Position numbers and translations under genes: made by a program. A stretch of DNA of 64,000 bases from Raoultibacter phocaeensis (lineage in GTDB: Bacteria; Actinomycetota; Coriobacteriia; Coriobacteriales; Eggerthellaceae), in the NCBI RefSeq assembly GCF_901411515.1, contig NZ_CABDUX010000002.1:1612001-1676000 (forward strand), written 5' to 3'. Numbering within the stretch: the stretch's first letter is position 1; each line of letters begins with the position of its first letter. This document shows positions 37,445-46,487 of the stretch, one piece after another. The notes beneath the pieces are model-generated. The model searched no databases. It was given only the letters and a program-made list of their open reading frames with translations, and was not told the origin of the DNA.

Positions 37445-40400
37445 CTACCCGCGCCTCCTTGCCAGCGCCAGTCCGCCGACGGCGAAGGCAGCCAATGTCA
37501 GCACTGCGCCGGCGGCAAACCCGAGCGGGTCGCCGACGGCAACGAGTGACGCGCCGCCCGTTTCATCGCCGCCGCCTTCAGGCAACGGTTTCGGTGCGGG
37601 TGCGCCCTCGATGGTGAACACGGCTGTCGACGAACCATCCGTAAATGTCACGTCCAGCGTGTGCTCGCCCGCAGCCAGCCCGGCAAGGTAGGTCGGACGC
37701 AGCACGATCACCGTGCTGCCCGCAGTGGCGTCGTAGTCCTTTCCAGCGGTCAGCCGGGTACCGTCCACCGCCACATCGAGGAACTTGTCGAGTGAGGCGT
37801 CTATCTTGAAGCGCATGCCGTCCGAGCCATCCTTATTCCACGTGCCTTTGTCGCCCTCTACCACCGGATAGACAAACGCCGCCTTGACGGTCACCTCGGC
37901 AGTGGCCGTAGCAGCGGCATAGGGCTCGCCCCCCACCGTCTTCGCGGGCAGGGTTGCGGTTACCTCCCATGTGCCCTCGTTTGCGGGAAGGCCTGCCGTC
38001 GGGGCATCCTGCGTGCCCTTCGCGCGGTAGGAGAAGGTCACGTCCGCCTTCGCGTCCGTCGTGCCGTACGAAGCCGCCTCCAGCACGTCGTCGGCCGCGA
38101 AGGCCTTGCCGTCGTAGGTCTTCTCCACGCCCTGCTTGAGCTTAAGCGCAGAGGTCTTGGCGACGTAGAACGGGTATACGGCCGCATCGGCGCCCTCGTT
38201 CGCCCATACCTTGAAATCGGCCTGCGGCGTAATGCCGTACACCGTCTGCGCGGTCGCGTCGCCCACACCGAAGTACCCGCCGCTGATCTCCGCGCCCGCG
38301 TCGATGGCCGCCGTGGTGCCCTTCGCGGTCACCTTGCCGCCCGTGATGACGACCGTTGCCGGCGCGCTGGTGCTCCCCGAGCCGATGCCCTGGGCGCCGT
38401 AGCCCTCTGCCGTCACGGTGCCGCCTTCGATGACGATGGTCCCGCCCTCGCCGGTGCCGCTTTCGGGGCCCTCCCCGCCGCCGCCGATGCCACAATGAGA
38501 GCCGGTAGCCGTGATGGTGCCGTCCTTGATGGTGATGGACTCGAACGATTTGCAGCCTTTTCGCCAGTTGCCGCCTATGCCGGCCGAGGCGTCACTCCCC
38601 TTCGCCACGAGCGATCCCTCGCCGGAGACGGTCAGTACAAGCTTGTTCTCGGCATCGACCGCATTCCCCAGGCCGCAGGAAAGGCGGGAGTCGAGCACGT
38701 TGTCGCCCACGAGCTCCAGGTCGAGCCTTCCCTTCTTCACGCCGAGGGCGGGGTCGTCGAATACGCTTTTGACCTTCAGCCCGTTTATCGTCAGCCGAGC
38801 CGTGTCGGTCGATTCGGGGCATTCCACCTGGATGCGGGCATTCGTCGAGACAACGTCCTCAGCCATGGAGATGTCCAGGGGCGTGGTGGTGAGCACCTTC
38901 AGCAGCTTTTTGCCGATGTCGTAGCTCCAGTCGGTTCCCTCCGTGCCGCCGGCCACGACGAAGGGGTTCTTTGTGGATGCAACCTGGTACGGATAGCGCG
39001 ACTCCCCGGAGTCGACGACCTTGCATCCCTCTGCCGCCTGGATGCCGTACACCGTGTTCGCGCTTATGTTGCCCTCCTTGAAGAGGCCTGCGGTGATCGT
39101 CGTACCCGACGAGAAGGCCGGTGCGGTGGTAACATTGAAGGAGCACGAAGTTGGCCTTATCCCGTTGTGCCCTTCCTCGATGACGATGCCTGAAGCGCTG
39201 CCGCCAGCACCGGCGCCCACGCCCGCACCGCCGTTGTCGGCGGTCAGCTTGTACGTGCCTTGCTTGAACCGCAGGTTGCTCGCCGTGCCGCTCGTGCCGC
39301 TGCCGATGGCCGCGCCTCCTCCGGTTGCGGTGAAGGTATACGTAACGTTGTCGTTGTCGTTGTCGAACAGCAGGTCGGACGCGTTGCCGCCCTTGCCGCC
39401 GCCGATGGCCGCGCCGCCTCCTGTGGCGGTCACGGTGTGCCCCTTCCCGGCAGTGAACTTTATATCCGAAGCGCTGCCGCCTTCGCCGCCGCCGATGCCT
39501 GCGGCACCCGCGCCGCCGATCACGTTGAGAGGGGCGCTGCTTTCCGTGAACGACAGGTTGGTCGCGCTGCCTCCCTCGGCGCCGCCGATGCCCGCGCAGC
39601 CCGGCGCGCCCTTCACGGTGACAGCCTTGTCGGCGCCGGAGGACAGGGCGAAGTTCCCCGCGTCCCTGCGGCCATCGGCATCGACTCCACCGATGCCCGC
39701 GCCGCCTTTGGAGGATTCTATCGTGATCTTCTCGCCAGAGGAGCCGGTGCCGGCGACCGAGAGCTTGAGAGGGTTCGTGCCATGCTCGATGCCGGCCCCG
39801 TTGGACGACACGAGGTTAACGGGATTGTTAGCGGCTATGAAAGCGGTTTCCAGCTTCAGGTCGAGCGCGCCGCTCGCCACCTGCAAAGCGGATCCTTTGT
39901 CGGTGTTGATGTTGACGGAACTGAGCGTGACGTCCGCGGTCTCGCCCTCGCCGCAGTCCACCACGATGCGGACGTTCTTTACCTCGATCGTGTTCAAGGC
40001 GGTCGCCACGCCGCCGACGATCACCGGCGTGGCGGTTCTGATGGTGAGCACGGTGTTGTTGTCCGACCAGCTCCAGTCTTGGTCCTTGACGCCGCCTCTC
40101 ACCGTGAAGGGCCAGTTTGACACGTTGACCGACCAATTCGAGGCATTGTCGCCGAAGGCGCTCTTCATCCACTCCTCGTCGAACCCGGAAGCATTTCCTT
40201 CTTCGCAGATCAACATGCCCGCAGAGTACGAGCCGAAGGCATCCGCCGCCACCGACGTCGGCGCTGCGCCCACGAAGGTCAGCTGGGTGAGATAGTGGCT
40301 TGTGCCGTCCGAGTACGCTATATCGAACGCGCGGGACCCGATCGTCTTCACCTTGGCGGGGAACTTCATGCGCTTCAGGTCGGTGCAGCCTTGGAAGGCG

Positions 40401-41044
40401 CCGTCGGAGACCGTCTCCGCGTTGTCGGGCATCTCTGACAACCTGAGGCTCTTGCACCCCCTGAACGCCTCCTTCCCGATGCTCTTCACGCTGTCCGGCA
40501 GGTCGCTCAAGGTGAGGGTTTTGCAACCGTAGAACGCGCCGTCCCCGATGGTTTCGACTATGTTGCCGAAGCTGATGTCGTACAGGTTCGCGCAGTTCCG
40601 GAAGGCGTGGTTGCCGATGGTCTTGGGCTGCGCCCCATCCCAGGAAAAGCTCGCTTTTACAAGTTTGGAGGGCTCCGACGTACTCGCAGAGGAGGTGAAA
40701 CCGACGCTCTCGATATTGGGCATAACTCTGAAGTTGAGGTACTTGAGGGCGTCCCAGCCGCTGTCCGCCGTGAAACAAGCCCGGAGGGCCTCCCAGTTGC
40801 CGTCGGTTATGTCGGTCGCGGCTCCGGTGACCTTGATGACGGTGACGGTTGCCTTAGCTGGCGCGCCTTGCGCCGCGAGGGCATCGGCGATGGCGGTGTC
40901 CATCGCGCCTTCCGCATTGTCGTTGTACGTGACTGCGAGCTCCACGTCGGCGGCCAGCGCCGTCGCCGGCAAGAGCGCGCATGCGAGCACCGCTCCCGCC
41001 ACGACCGTCCAGAACCCCAGCAGCAACCGTTTCGCCATCGCCAT
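37445..41044 (-). CDS. BspA-type leucine-rich-repeat surface protein
   Basis: A 1,199-residue secreted protein. A signal peptide ends ATALAAD. Residues 80-265 carry BspA-like LRR_5 repeats (TIGDGAFYGCKTLTLSDLPD, SIGKEAFRGCKSLRLSEMPD). Glycine-rich beta-helix-like repeats of the form A-G-I-G-G-x-x-G-G-S-A-S occupy about 365-630 and 700-920. An MBG-like domain lies near 970-1050 and an X2-like domain (PTYLAGLAAGEHTLDVTFTD) near 1065-1145. The tail has DETGGAS, a helix and ARRRG, without a canonical LPxTG. BspA proteins bind host matrix proteins. The start at 41044 has GAGGG six bases ahead; an ATG two codons later is possible. The gene is divergent from a sensor kinase. Confidence 0.88.
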   Translation of the reverse strand: MAMAKRLLLGFWTVVAGAVLACALLPATALAADVELAVTYNDNAEGAMDTAIADALAAQGAPAKATVTVIKVTGAATDITDGNWEALRACFTADSGWDALKYLNFRVMPNIESVGFTSSASTSEPSKLVKASFSWDGAQPKTIGNHAFRNCANLYDISFGNIVETIGDGAFYGCKTLTLSDLPDSVKSIGKEAFRGCKSLRLSEMPDNAETVSDGAFQGCTDLKRMKFPAKVKTIGSRAFDIAYSDGTSHYLTQLTFVGAAPTSVAADAFGSYSAGMLICEEGNASGFDEEWMKSAFGDNASNWSVNVSNWPFTVRGGVKDQDWSWSDNNTVLTIRTATPVIVGGVATALNTIEVKNVRIVVDCGEGETADVTLSSVNINTDKGSALQVASGALDLKLETAFIAANNPVNLVSSNGAGIEHGTNPLKLSVAGTGSSGEKITIESSKGGAGIGGVDADGRRDAGNFALSSGADKAVTVKGAPGCAGIGGAEGGSATNLSFTESSAPLNVIGGAGAAGIGGGEGGSASDIKFTAGKGHTVTATGGGAAIGGGKGGNASDLLFDNDNDNVTYTFTATGGGAAIGSGTSGTASNLRFKQGTYKLTADNGGAGVGAGAGGSASGIVIEEGHNGIRPTSCSFNVTTAPAFSSGTTITAGLFKEGNISANTVYGIQAAEGCKVVDSGESRYPYQVASTKNPFVVAGGTEGTDWSYDIGKKLLKVLTTTPLDISMAEDVVSTNARIQVECPESTDTARLTINGLKVKSVFDDPALGVKKGRLDLELVGDNVLDSRLSCGLGNAVDAENKLVLTVSGEGSLVAKGSDASAGIGGNWRKGCKSFESITIKDGTITATGSHCGIGGGGEGPESGTGEGGTIVIEGGTVTAEGYGAQGIGSGSTSAPATVVITGGKVTAKGTTAAIDAGAEISGGYFGVGDATAQTVYGITPQADFKVWANEGADAAVYPFYVAKTSALKLKQGVEKTYDGKAFAADDVLEAASYGTTDAKADVTFSYRAKGTQDAPTAGLPANEGTWEVTATLPAKTVGGEPYAAATATAEVTVKAAFVYPVVEGDKGTWNKDGSDGMRFKIDASLDKFLDVAVDGTRLTAGKDYDATAGSTVIVLRPTYLAGLAAGEHTLDVTFTDGSSTAVFTIEGAPAPKPLPEGGGDETGGASLVAVGDPLGFAAGAVLTLAAFAVGGLALARRRG

Positions 41045-41113
41045 GCGAACCCTCTTTCGACCATGCCGCCTGCGCGGCTCATCGCACACTTTGAAAACAG
41101 TTTCGCAAAGAGA

Positions 41114-41122
41114 CCCCCCCCC
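41114..41122. repeat. Homopolymer of nine C in the divergent promoter region
   Basis: The tract lies 70 bases upstream of the BspA-type gene and about 200 bases upstream of the kinase gene, next to the shared regulatory motif. Tracts like this can slip during replication and switch promoter strength. Confidence 0.6.
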
Positions 41123-41132
41123 GTGGGGCGTT

Positions 41133-41165
41133 TGCGAAGCATCAGCGCCGTTTTGCGCAGAATCG
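41133..41165. promoter_or_regulatory. Shared motif upstream of the BspA-type gene and kinase gene
   Basis: Thirty-three bases beginning TGCGAAGCATC and ending GTTTTGCGCAGAATCG match the site at 42872-42904 at 29 positions. It is placed between the divergent surface gene (89 bases from its start) and the kinase gene (156 bases from its start). Confidence 0.65.
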
Positions 41166-41321
41166 GTTCGTTGCGCCCGGCTCGCGGCAGCAGAACCCCT
41201 TGCTCAAGGAGGGCTTCCGGAATGCCGACAACCCGCCAACCAAGAACCCTTTGCGCTGTTCGCCTTCGGCCCGTGGTACACTTCTGCTGCAAACCGCCCC
41301 GATGCGCCCGAGGGGGATGCT

Positions 41322-42728
41322 ATGGCCGACGCGCTGGCAACCGAGCTGTTCTGGGAATCGTTCTTCGACGTGCTCCGGCAGGACCTGTTCTGCTGGCTTT
41401 CCGTGTACGCGCTCATCGTGCTTGCCGTACGGCACCGCCTGCGCCCGCCGGCCGTGCGCAACGTTTCCTTGGGGGCCGCCGCCATCGTCGTCGGCGACGC
41501 CTTCTCGGCCGCCTTCATGACGCTCGTACCGTCGCTCAACTTCAATCTCTCCATGATCGTGCTGCTCCCGGTGTTCTTCGGCGTGCTGCACCTCGTAGCG
41601 CGCGTGCCGCTTCGCATGCGCGCGTTCGCGTTCTTGTCGGGAGCGGCGGTCGCGGCCTTCACGGTGCTCGCAGTGGACGTGGCGCTGCTGATCATGGAGA
41701 TGCAGGACATCGCCGAGGCGGCCGTGCTCGCCGTAGATGCGGCGCTGTCCCTCACGCTGCCGCTTTCGCTCGCGCCGCTGTTCGGCGGGCGCATGGCGTG
41801 GGCCATCGACGAGACGACCGACGATGCGATCTGGGGCGGGCTCTGGATCGTGCCGAGTGCGTTTTGCGCGGTGGCGGTTGCCGTGTACTCGTTTCGCTGG
41901 GAGGTTGCCATGGAGTCGCCTGCGGCGATCGGGTTCTACGCGGCCGCCTGCGTTTTGCTGGTGGCGCTTCTGGCCGTGGCGTACCGAGCGCTGTTCGCCA
42001 CCATGCAGACGACGATCGAAAACGAGCGGTTGAAGGCCGAAGCGCAGATCGGCGCGCTGCAAGCCGCCCGCTACACCGCGCTGCGCGATCACATGCGCGA
42101 GACGGCCGTCATGCGCCACGACTTCCGGCATCGCGCGCTCGTGCTCGCAACCCTCGCCGACGAGGGCGATTTGGACGGCCTCAAGGAAGAGCTCGGCGAC
42201 TACCGCCTTTTGGCGAACGAGGCGCCCGAGCGCGGCGCGCTCTGCGAGAACCCCGCGGTTGACGCCGTGTCCGCGCACTTCACCGAACGCGCCCGCGAAG
42301 AGGGCGTCGAGGTGCGCTGCCGCCTCGACCTGCCCGAGCGCCTCCCGGTGCCCGAGGGGGATTTCTGCATGGCGCTTGCGAACCTGCTGGAGAACGCCGT
42401 AGAGGCCGCAGCCGAAGCGGGCGGCGCGAACGCCGTCGGCGTGCGGGGCGAGGTGCGTCCGGGGGCCGTGGTGCTGACGGTGACCAACAGCATGAGCGAA
42501 CGCGCCCGATCCACCGTCGCAAACCCGGCGCGCCTCGACGAGGGCGACCTTGAGCAGGGCATCGCCTCCACGAAGCACGAGGGCGCCGGCATGGGCCTCG
42601 CGTCGACGGCCTCGCTTGCCCGCAAGCGCGGCGGGGCCTTCCGCGTCGAGCGAGACGACGATTCCTTCACGGCCTCGCTCGCGCTGCCCTTCGACGCCTT
42701 GGCGGGCGCATCGGACGCCACGCGCTGA
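41322..42728 (+). CDS. AgrC/LytS-type sensor histidine kinase
   Basis: A 468-residue kinase with six or seven N-terminal helices (residues 15-235), a short coiled segment (ENERLKAEAQIGALQAARYT), and a GHKL-type kinase core. The phosphorylated histidine is in MRHDFRHRALVLATL (near residue 268), the N-box is MALANLLENAVEAAAEAGG, and the G-box is GAGMGLAS. This is the HPK10 type that pairs with LytTR regulators, often in quorum or peptide sensing. The start at 41322 has GAGGGGG seven bases ahead. The regulator gene lies 310 bases downstream. No obvious precursor peptide gene was found nearby. Confidence 0.9.
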   Translation: MADALATELFWESFFDVLRQDLFCWLSVYALIVLAVRHRLRPPAVRNVSLGAAAIVVGDAFSAAFMTLVPSLNFNLSMIVLLPVFFGVLHLVARVPLRMRAFAFLSGAAVAAFTVLAVDVALLIMEMQDIAEAAVLAVDAALSLTLPLSLAPLFGGRMAWAIDETTDDAIWGGLWIVPSAFCAVAVAVYSFRWEVAMESPAAIGFYAAACVLLVALLAVAYRALFATMQTTIENERLKAEAQIGALQAARYTALRDHMRETAVMRHDFRHRALVLATLADEGDLDGLKEELGDYRLLANEAPERGALCENPAVDAVSAHFTERAREEGVEVRCRLDLPERLPVPEGDFCMALANLLENAVEAAAEAGGANAVGVRGEVRPGAVVLTVTNSMSERARSTVANPARLDEGDLEQGIASTKHEGAGMGLASTASLARKRGGAFRVERDDDSFTASLALPFDALAGASDATR

Positions 42729-43038
42729 CCGGCGAAGCGAAGGCGGCCGGGCGCAGCGCACCGGTCGGCGCGGCGGGCGCAACCCGGGCGCAGCGCACCG
42801 GATACCGAGGTGGGCGGCCCATGCGGCGCGGCGGACGGCGAGGCGCGGCAGGACGAGCGCTGCACATGGGATGCGAAACATCGGCGCTGTTTTGCGCAAA
42901 ATCGTCAAGATGGTGTCATCGCAGGCGGCGAAGATCAGAACTACAATGGTTTTCGACCGATGCCGAGCGCACAAACGACGCGTTTTGCGAAGATTCGCCT
43001 TATCGGCAAACACCGCCCCTATTTTCGAGGAGGAGACC
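42729..43038. other. Gap between kinase and response-regulator genes
   Basis: The first 140 bases are GC-rich and featureless. The rest carries the shared 33-bp motif and a partial second copy, so the regulator probably has its own promoter here. Confidence 0.6.
42872..42904. promoter_or_regulatory. Shared motif upstream of the LytTR regulator gene
   Basis: The site begins TGCGAAACATC and contains GTTTTGCGCAAAATCG. It matches 41133-41165 at 29 of 33 positions. A further partial copy, GCGTTTTGCGAAGATTCG, lies at 42980-42997. Together they suggest autoregulation. Confidence 0.65.
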
Positions 43039-43815
43039 TTGACGACAATCGCCTTGTGCGACGACGACCCCCGCGACCTCGCCCGCATTGCGGAGGCGAT
43101 CGGCGCCTTGCAGCCGCACGACGGCGATGAACTGCTCGTCTTTCCGTTCGCCTCCCCGCTCAAGCTGCTCGACCATGTGGAGCGGCAGGGCCCGTTCGAC
43201 GTGTATCTGCTCGACATCATCATGCCCGGCTCCCCTACCCAGGGCATCGAGGCCGCACGCCGGATCCGCGAGCTCGACGAGGACGCCTGCATCGTGTTTC
43301 TCACCGTGTCGCCCGAATTCGCGCTCGACGCCTTTTCGGTCCACCCCTTCGACTACCTGCTGAAGCCCGTCGAGCCCGCCCGCCTGAAGAATGTGCTGGA
43401 CAAGGCGCTCAAGCACCGGGAAGCGGATCTCGTCCCCTCCGTCGTGGTCAAGACGGCGGCGGGGCTGGTCAGGCTGCCCCTGAACGACATCGTGTACGCC
43501 GAGACCGACCAGCGCGCCGTTCGCTACCACCTGCGCAAGGGCGACGACGTGCGCTCGCTCACCCGCCGCACGTCGTTCAAGGAAGCCGTGGCGCCCCTTT
43601 TGGGAAGCGGGCGGTTCGTGTGCACCTCGTCGTCGCACGCGGTGAACCTGCACTTCATCGAGACGATGGGCAAGACCGCGCTGCGCCTGAGCGACGGAAC
43701 GGAGCTGCCCTTGACGCGCCTGCAGGCCGAAGGCGCCCGCCGCGCCTGGCTGGAGCACTGGCTGGACGGCGGCGAAGGCGCGAAGGACGCCGCAGGCCCG
43801 AACCGCGCGTTGTAA
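43039..43815 (+). CDS. LytTR-type response regulator
   Basis: A 258-residue regulator with an N-terminal receiver (ALCDDDPRDL acidic pocket, phosphorylated aspartate in VYLLDIIMPG near residue 59, T in IVFLTVS, K in YLLKPV). A C-terminal LytTR DNA-binding domain follows (IVYAETDQRAVRYHLRKGDD, FVCTSSSHAVNLHFIETM, LPLTRLQAEG). The start is TTG at 43039, chosen because AGGAGGAG lies five bases ahead and the receiver begins exactly there. It should be phosphorylated by the kinase encoded upstream. Such regulators control surface proteins, toxins or competence genes. Confidence 0.92.
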   Translation: MTTIALCDDDPRDLARIAEAIGALQPHDGDELLVFPFASPLKLLDHVERQGPFDVYLLDIIMPGSPTQGIEAARRIRELDEDACIVFLTVSPEFALDAFSVHPFDYLLKPVEPARLKNVLDKALKHREADLVPSVVVKTAAGLVRLPLNDIVYAETDQRAVRYHLRKGDDVRSLTRRTSFKEAVAPLLGSGRFVCTSSSHAVNLHFIETMGKTALRLSDGTELPLTRLQAEGARRAWLEHWLDGGEGAKDAAGPNRAL

Positions 43816-43824
43816 CGCGCGCAG

Positions 43825-44808
43825 CTACGAAAGGTGCACTCCGATCCATTCGGCCACGTCGGCGTACACCTGGGCGCGGCCGGGCTCGTTGAGGATCTCG
43901 TGGCGCATGCCCTCGTAGAGCGTGAGATCCACGGTCTCGATGCCCGCGCGGCGGTACTGCTCGACGGCCTTCTCGACCCCTTTTCCCATCTCGCCCACCG
44001 GATCGAGCGCGCCTGCGATGAACAGGATCGGCAGACCTTTCGGCACCGCTTCGGCCGCAGCTGCGCCTACCACTTCGCCCGTGAGGTCGGTGAGCGTGGC
44101 GTAGCCGCCCGCCGAGAACATGACCCCGCACGATTCGTCGGCGATGTAGGCGTCCACCACCGCATCGTCGGTGGATATCCAGTCGAACTCGGTGCGCGGG
44201 TTGTCGATCTTCTTGGCGAAGGCCCCGGCCCCGAGCCCGTCGAGAAACGCGCTCTTGTAGTTTTCGCCCTTTGACGAGGCGATGCGGCGGGCGACGAGGT
44301 TCCCGAACTTCGAGAGCAGCAGCGGCTGCTGCCCCGTTCCGCAGATGACGGCCGCGCTGAGGCCTTCGGCATGGCGCGCGAGGTAGGCGCGCACGATGAA
44401 GCTGCCCATCGAGTGGCCGAACATGACGTAGGGGGTCTGCCGGGAATAGCGCGACCCGACCGTTTTGCGCAGCTCGTGCACGTCGGCGATGAGCACGTCT
44501 TTGCCGCCGACGCTGGGAAGGCAGCCCCATTCGCTTTTGTCGGTGACGCTCTTGCCGTGGCCGACGTGGTCGTTCGCGCACACGATGTAGCCCAGACCCG
44601 CGAGGTAGCGGGCGAACTCGTCGTAGCGCTCCACGTGCTCCGACATGCCGTGCACGATCTGCACGATGCCCACAGGCGCTATGCCGGCACTTTTCTCGGG
44701 TTCCCACAAAAGAGCTCTGATCTGGGTTTTTCCATCAGCTGAACGATAGCCGATCTTGCTCGCCTTCACTGCATCGCGCACGTCGGCGCGCTGGGCGCGT
44801 GTAACCAT
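43825..44808 (-). CDS. Alpha/beta hydrolase, monoacylglycerol lipase-like
   Basis: A 327-residue serine hydrolase of the Hydrolase_4 (lysophospholipase) type. The oxyanion motif is VQIVHGMSEHVERY (near residue 52), a classic of this group; the nucleophile elbow is MFGHSMGSFI (near 133); the acid is probably in FIAGALDPVG and the histidine in YEGMRHEILNE near the C-terminus. The triad therefore looks complete. It has no signal peptide. The start at 44808 has GGGAGGG six bases ahead. The gene is convergent with the response regulator gene, with only nine bases between the stops. The substrate is likely a lipid ester. Confidence 0.88.
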   Translation of the reverse strand: MVTRAQRADVRDAVKASKIGYRSADGKTQIRALLWEPEKSAGIAPVGIVQIVHGMSEHVERYDEFARYLAGLGYIVCANDHVGHGKSVTDKSEWGCLPSVGGKDVLIADVHELRKTVGSRYSRQTPYVMFGHSMGSFIVRAYLARHAEGLSAAVICGTGQQPLLLSKFGNLVARRIASSKGENYKSAFLDGLGAGAFAKKIDNPRTEFDWISTDDAVVDAYIADESCGVMFSAGGYATLTDLTGEVVGAAAAEAVPKGLPILFIAGALDPVGEMGKGVEKAVEQYRRAGIETVDLTLYEGMRHEILNEPGRAQVYADVAEWIGVHLS

Positions 44809-45008
44809 GGCTTCCCTCCCGCGGTCGCTGAAACCCCATTATACCGCGAATCGCACGATCGCCCGGTAACGTTGCGCACCCGGTCCAACACGCGGCGCAC
44901 ACGCGGCCCGCGCTCGGCCTCGGGCCGCGTCGAGGCCCGCGAAGCCGCAGCGCGCTGCACGTCCGCACCCGCGCAGCGCGCTTCTCCGGACAAAGCGCGC
45001 CCGGTTCG

Positions 45009-45608
45009 CTATCCGAGCGCCTGGATGTCGGCGATCGAAACGCCGCCTTCGCGAACCATCACCGGGTGATCGCCCGTGCAATCGACAACCGACGAGGCGA
45101 CACCGCTCTTCTCGCTCCCGTCGCGCACGGCAACTTGAACGCGGCCGAGCAGCACCTCGTCGAGTTCGTCGAAGGAACGCGGCGGCTTTTGTCCGCTGAT
45201 GTTCGCCGATGTGGTGGCAAGGGGTACTCCCAGCCGTCCGATCAGGGAAAGCGCAAGCTCGTTGTCGGGCATGCGCAGAGCGATCGTACCGCTTTCGGAT
45301 TGGAACGGCCCAGGCACGTTCGCCCCCGCCTTCACGACGAGCGTGAGCGGTCCCGGCCAGAACGTGCGGGCGAGCACGCAGGCGAACTCGGGTACGGCAG
45401 CGCCATAGAGCGCAAGCGCCTCGGGGTTCGCCACAAGCCACGCGACCGGCTTGCCGTGATCGCGCTCTTTGATGTCGTAGAGTATCTCCGGCGTTTCGGC
45501 TACGCCTACCGCTACGCCGAGCCCGTAGACCGTATCGGTCGGAAAGATGACAGGCTGACCTGCGGAGAGCGCAGCTACAGCCGCGGTAAGATTGTGCTCG
45601 TCCGGCAT
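45009..45608 (-). CDS. Threonylcarbamoyl-AMP synthase, Sua5/YrdC family
   Basis: Makes the threonylcarbamoyl-AMP used for the t6A modification of tRNAs reading ANN codons. The 199-residue protein has VIFPTDTVYGLGV at residues 20-33, the K-x-R/K-x-x-x-K-P motif as DIKERDHGKPVAWLV, WPGPLTLV, and TTSANISGQ, all canonical. The frame extends far upstream. The start at 45608 (MPDEH) is chosen because GGAG lies six bases ahead; an ATG at 45620 is an alternative. A partially duplicated sequence covers the region just upstream. Confidence 0.92.
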   Translation of the reverse strand: MPDEHNLTAAVAALSAGQPVIFPTDTVYGLGVAVGVAETPEILYDIKERDHGKPVAWLVANPEALALYGAAVPEFACVLARTFWPGPLTLVVKAGANVPGPFQSESGTIALRMPDNELALSLIGRLGVPLATTSANISGQKPPRSFDELDEVLLGRVQVAVRDGSEKSGVASSVVDCTGDHPVMVREGGVSIADIQALG

Positions 45609-45617
45609 ATCGTGCTC

Positions 45618-45713
45618 CATGATCGCTTCGTTTCGACTCGGGTTGCGGCACAGCCGACCGCGCGCTGCGCCGTTGCAGCGCATGATCGCTTCGCTTCGGC
45701 TCGGGTTCGCTGC
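45618..45713. repeat. Direct repeat of about 33 bp in the leader of the YrdC gene
   Basis: CATGATCGCTTCG begins copies at 45618 and 45681, 63 bases apart, and about 28 of 33 positions agree. One copy includes the alternative ATG of the YrdC gene. It looks like a local duplication. Confidence 0.65.
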
Positions 45714-45802
45714 ACTATCCGCACTCCCGAACCGCACGCTCGGTGAAGCGCCGTACCGCTCGATTTCGGGCATGCATTGTAGCACGAAACGGTTCGCTCG
45801 GG

Positions 45803-46486
45803 TCAGATTCCGTACTTGCGTTTGATGCGCTCGAGCTTCTTCTTCCACGGCTGGTAGAGGATGCCGAGGAAGATCACCGTCGCCACCGCATGCGTCAGGT
45901 CGAATGCGATGCCCGCAGCGTAAGCGAGCAAGGCACTCTCCCAGGTGATGGGGTGCACGAACCCGACGATGTGCCACGTATTGAGCAAGAATCCGTACAG
46001 CAGAGGCGAAACGAACCCGTACGCGTACAATAGCGGCGTGCGCTCGAACACCCCGCGCTCGGCGAGGAAGCCGGCGAAGTACCCGATGAGCCCCCATGCG
46101 TACATCTGCCACGGCGTCCACGGCCCCTGACCGAGAAACAGGTTCGAGACGAGCGCCGCTATCGCCCCCACCATGAAGCCCGCCTGCCGACCGAACACGG
46201 CGCCTGCGATGATGGCGATAGCCGAAACCGGTTTGAAATCCGCAACCGCCGCGAAGAGCAACCGTCCCGCCGCAGCAAGCGCGGCGAGCACGACCACGGG
46301 CATAATCTGGCGCAGCGCCGGTTTCGAGGTTTCGAAGCGGGCGAAGAACACGGCTATCGCCGCGAGGACCACGACAAGCACGAGCAAAGCGGTCTGATCC
46401 GTCTGCATGATCGCTCCCAAACCGAGCGCAACCGGCACGGCGAGCAGTGCCGGAATTTCAAGGTGGCGAAGCGCGCGCGATACCAT
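45803..46486 (-). CDS. ECF transporter S component, probably for cobalamin
   Basis: A 227-residue membrane protein with about six helices, the substrate-binding S component of an energy-coupling-factor transporter. Typical features are the A-x-x-x-A coupling face and the stretch AIIAGAVFGRQAGFMVGAIA followed by LGQGPWTPWQMYAWGLIGY. This is characteristic of S components for large ligands such as the CbrT type. The basic tail KKKLERIKRKYG is cytoplasmic. It is the last gene in an operon headed by a cobalamin riboswitch and transcobalamin-like proteins, so B12 is the likely ligand. The start at 46486 follows the ATPase stop by one base; an ATG at 46504 overlaps it. Neither has a strong ribosome site. 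Confidence 0.85.
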   Translation of the reverse strand: MVSRALRHLEIPALLAVPVALGLGAIMQTDQTALLVLVVVLAAIAVFFARFETSKPALRQIMPVVVLAALAAAGRLLFAAVADFKPVSAIAIIAGAVFGRQAGFMVGAIAALVSNLFLGQGPWTPWQMYAWGLIGYFAGFLAERGVFERTPLLYAYGFVSPLLYGFLLNTWHIVGFVHPITWESALLAYAAGIAFDLTHAVATVIFLGILYQPWKKKLERIKRKYGI

Positions 46487-46487
46487 G

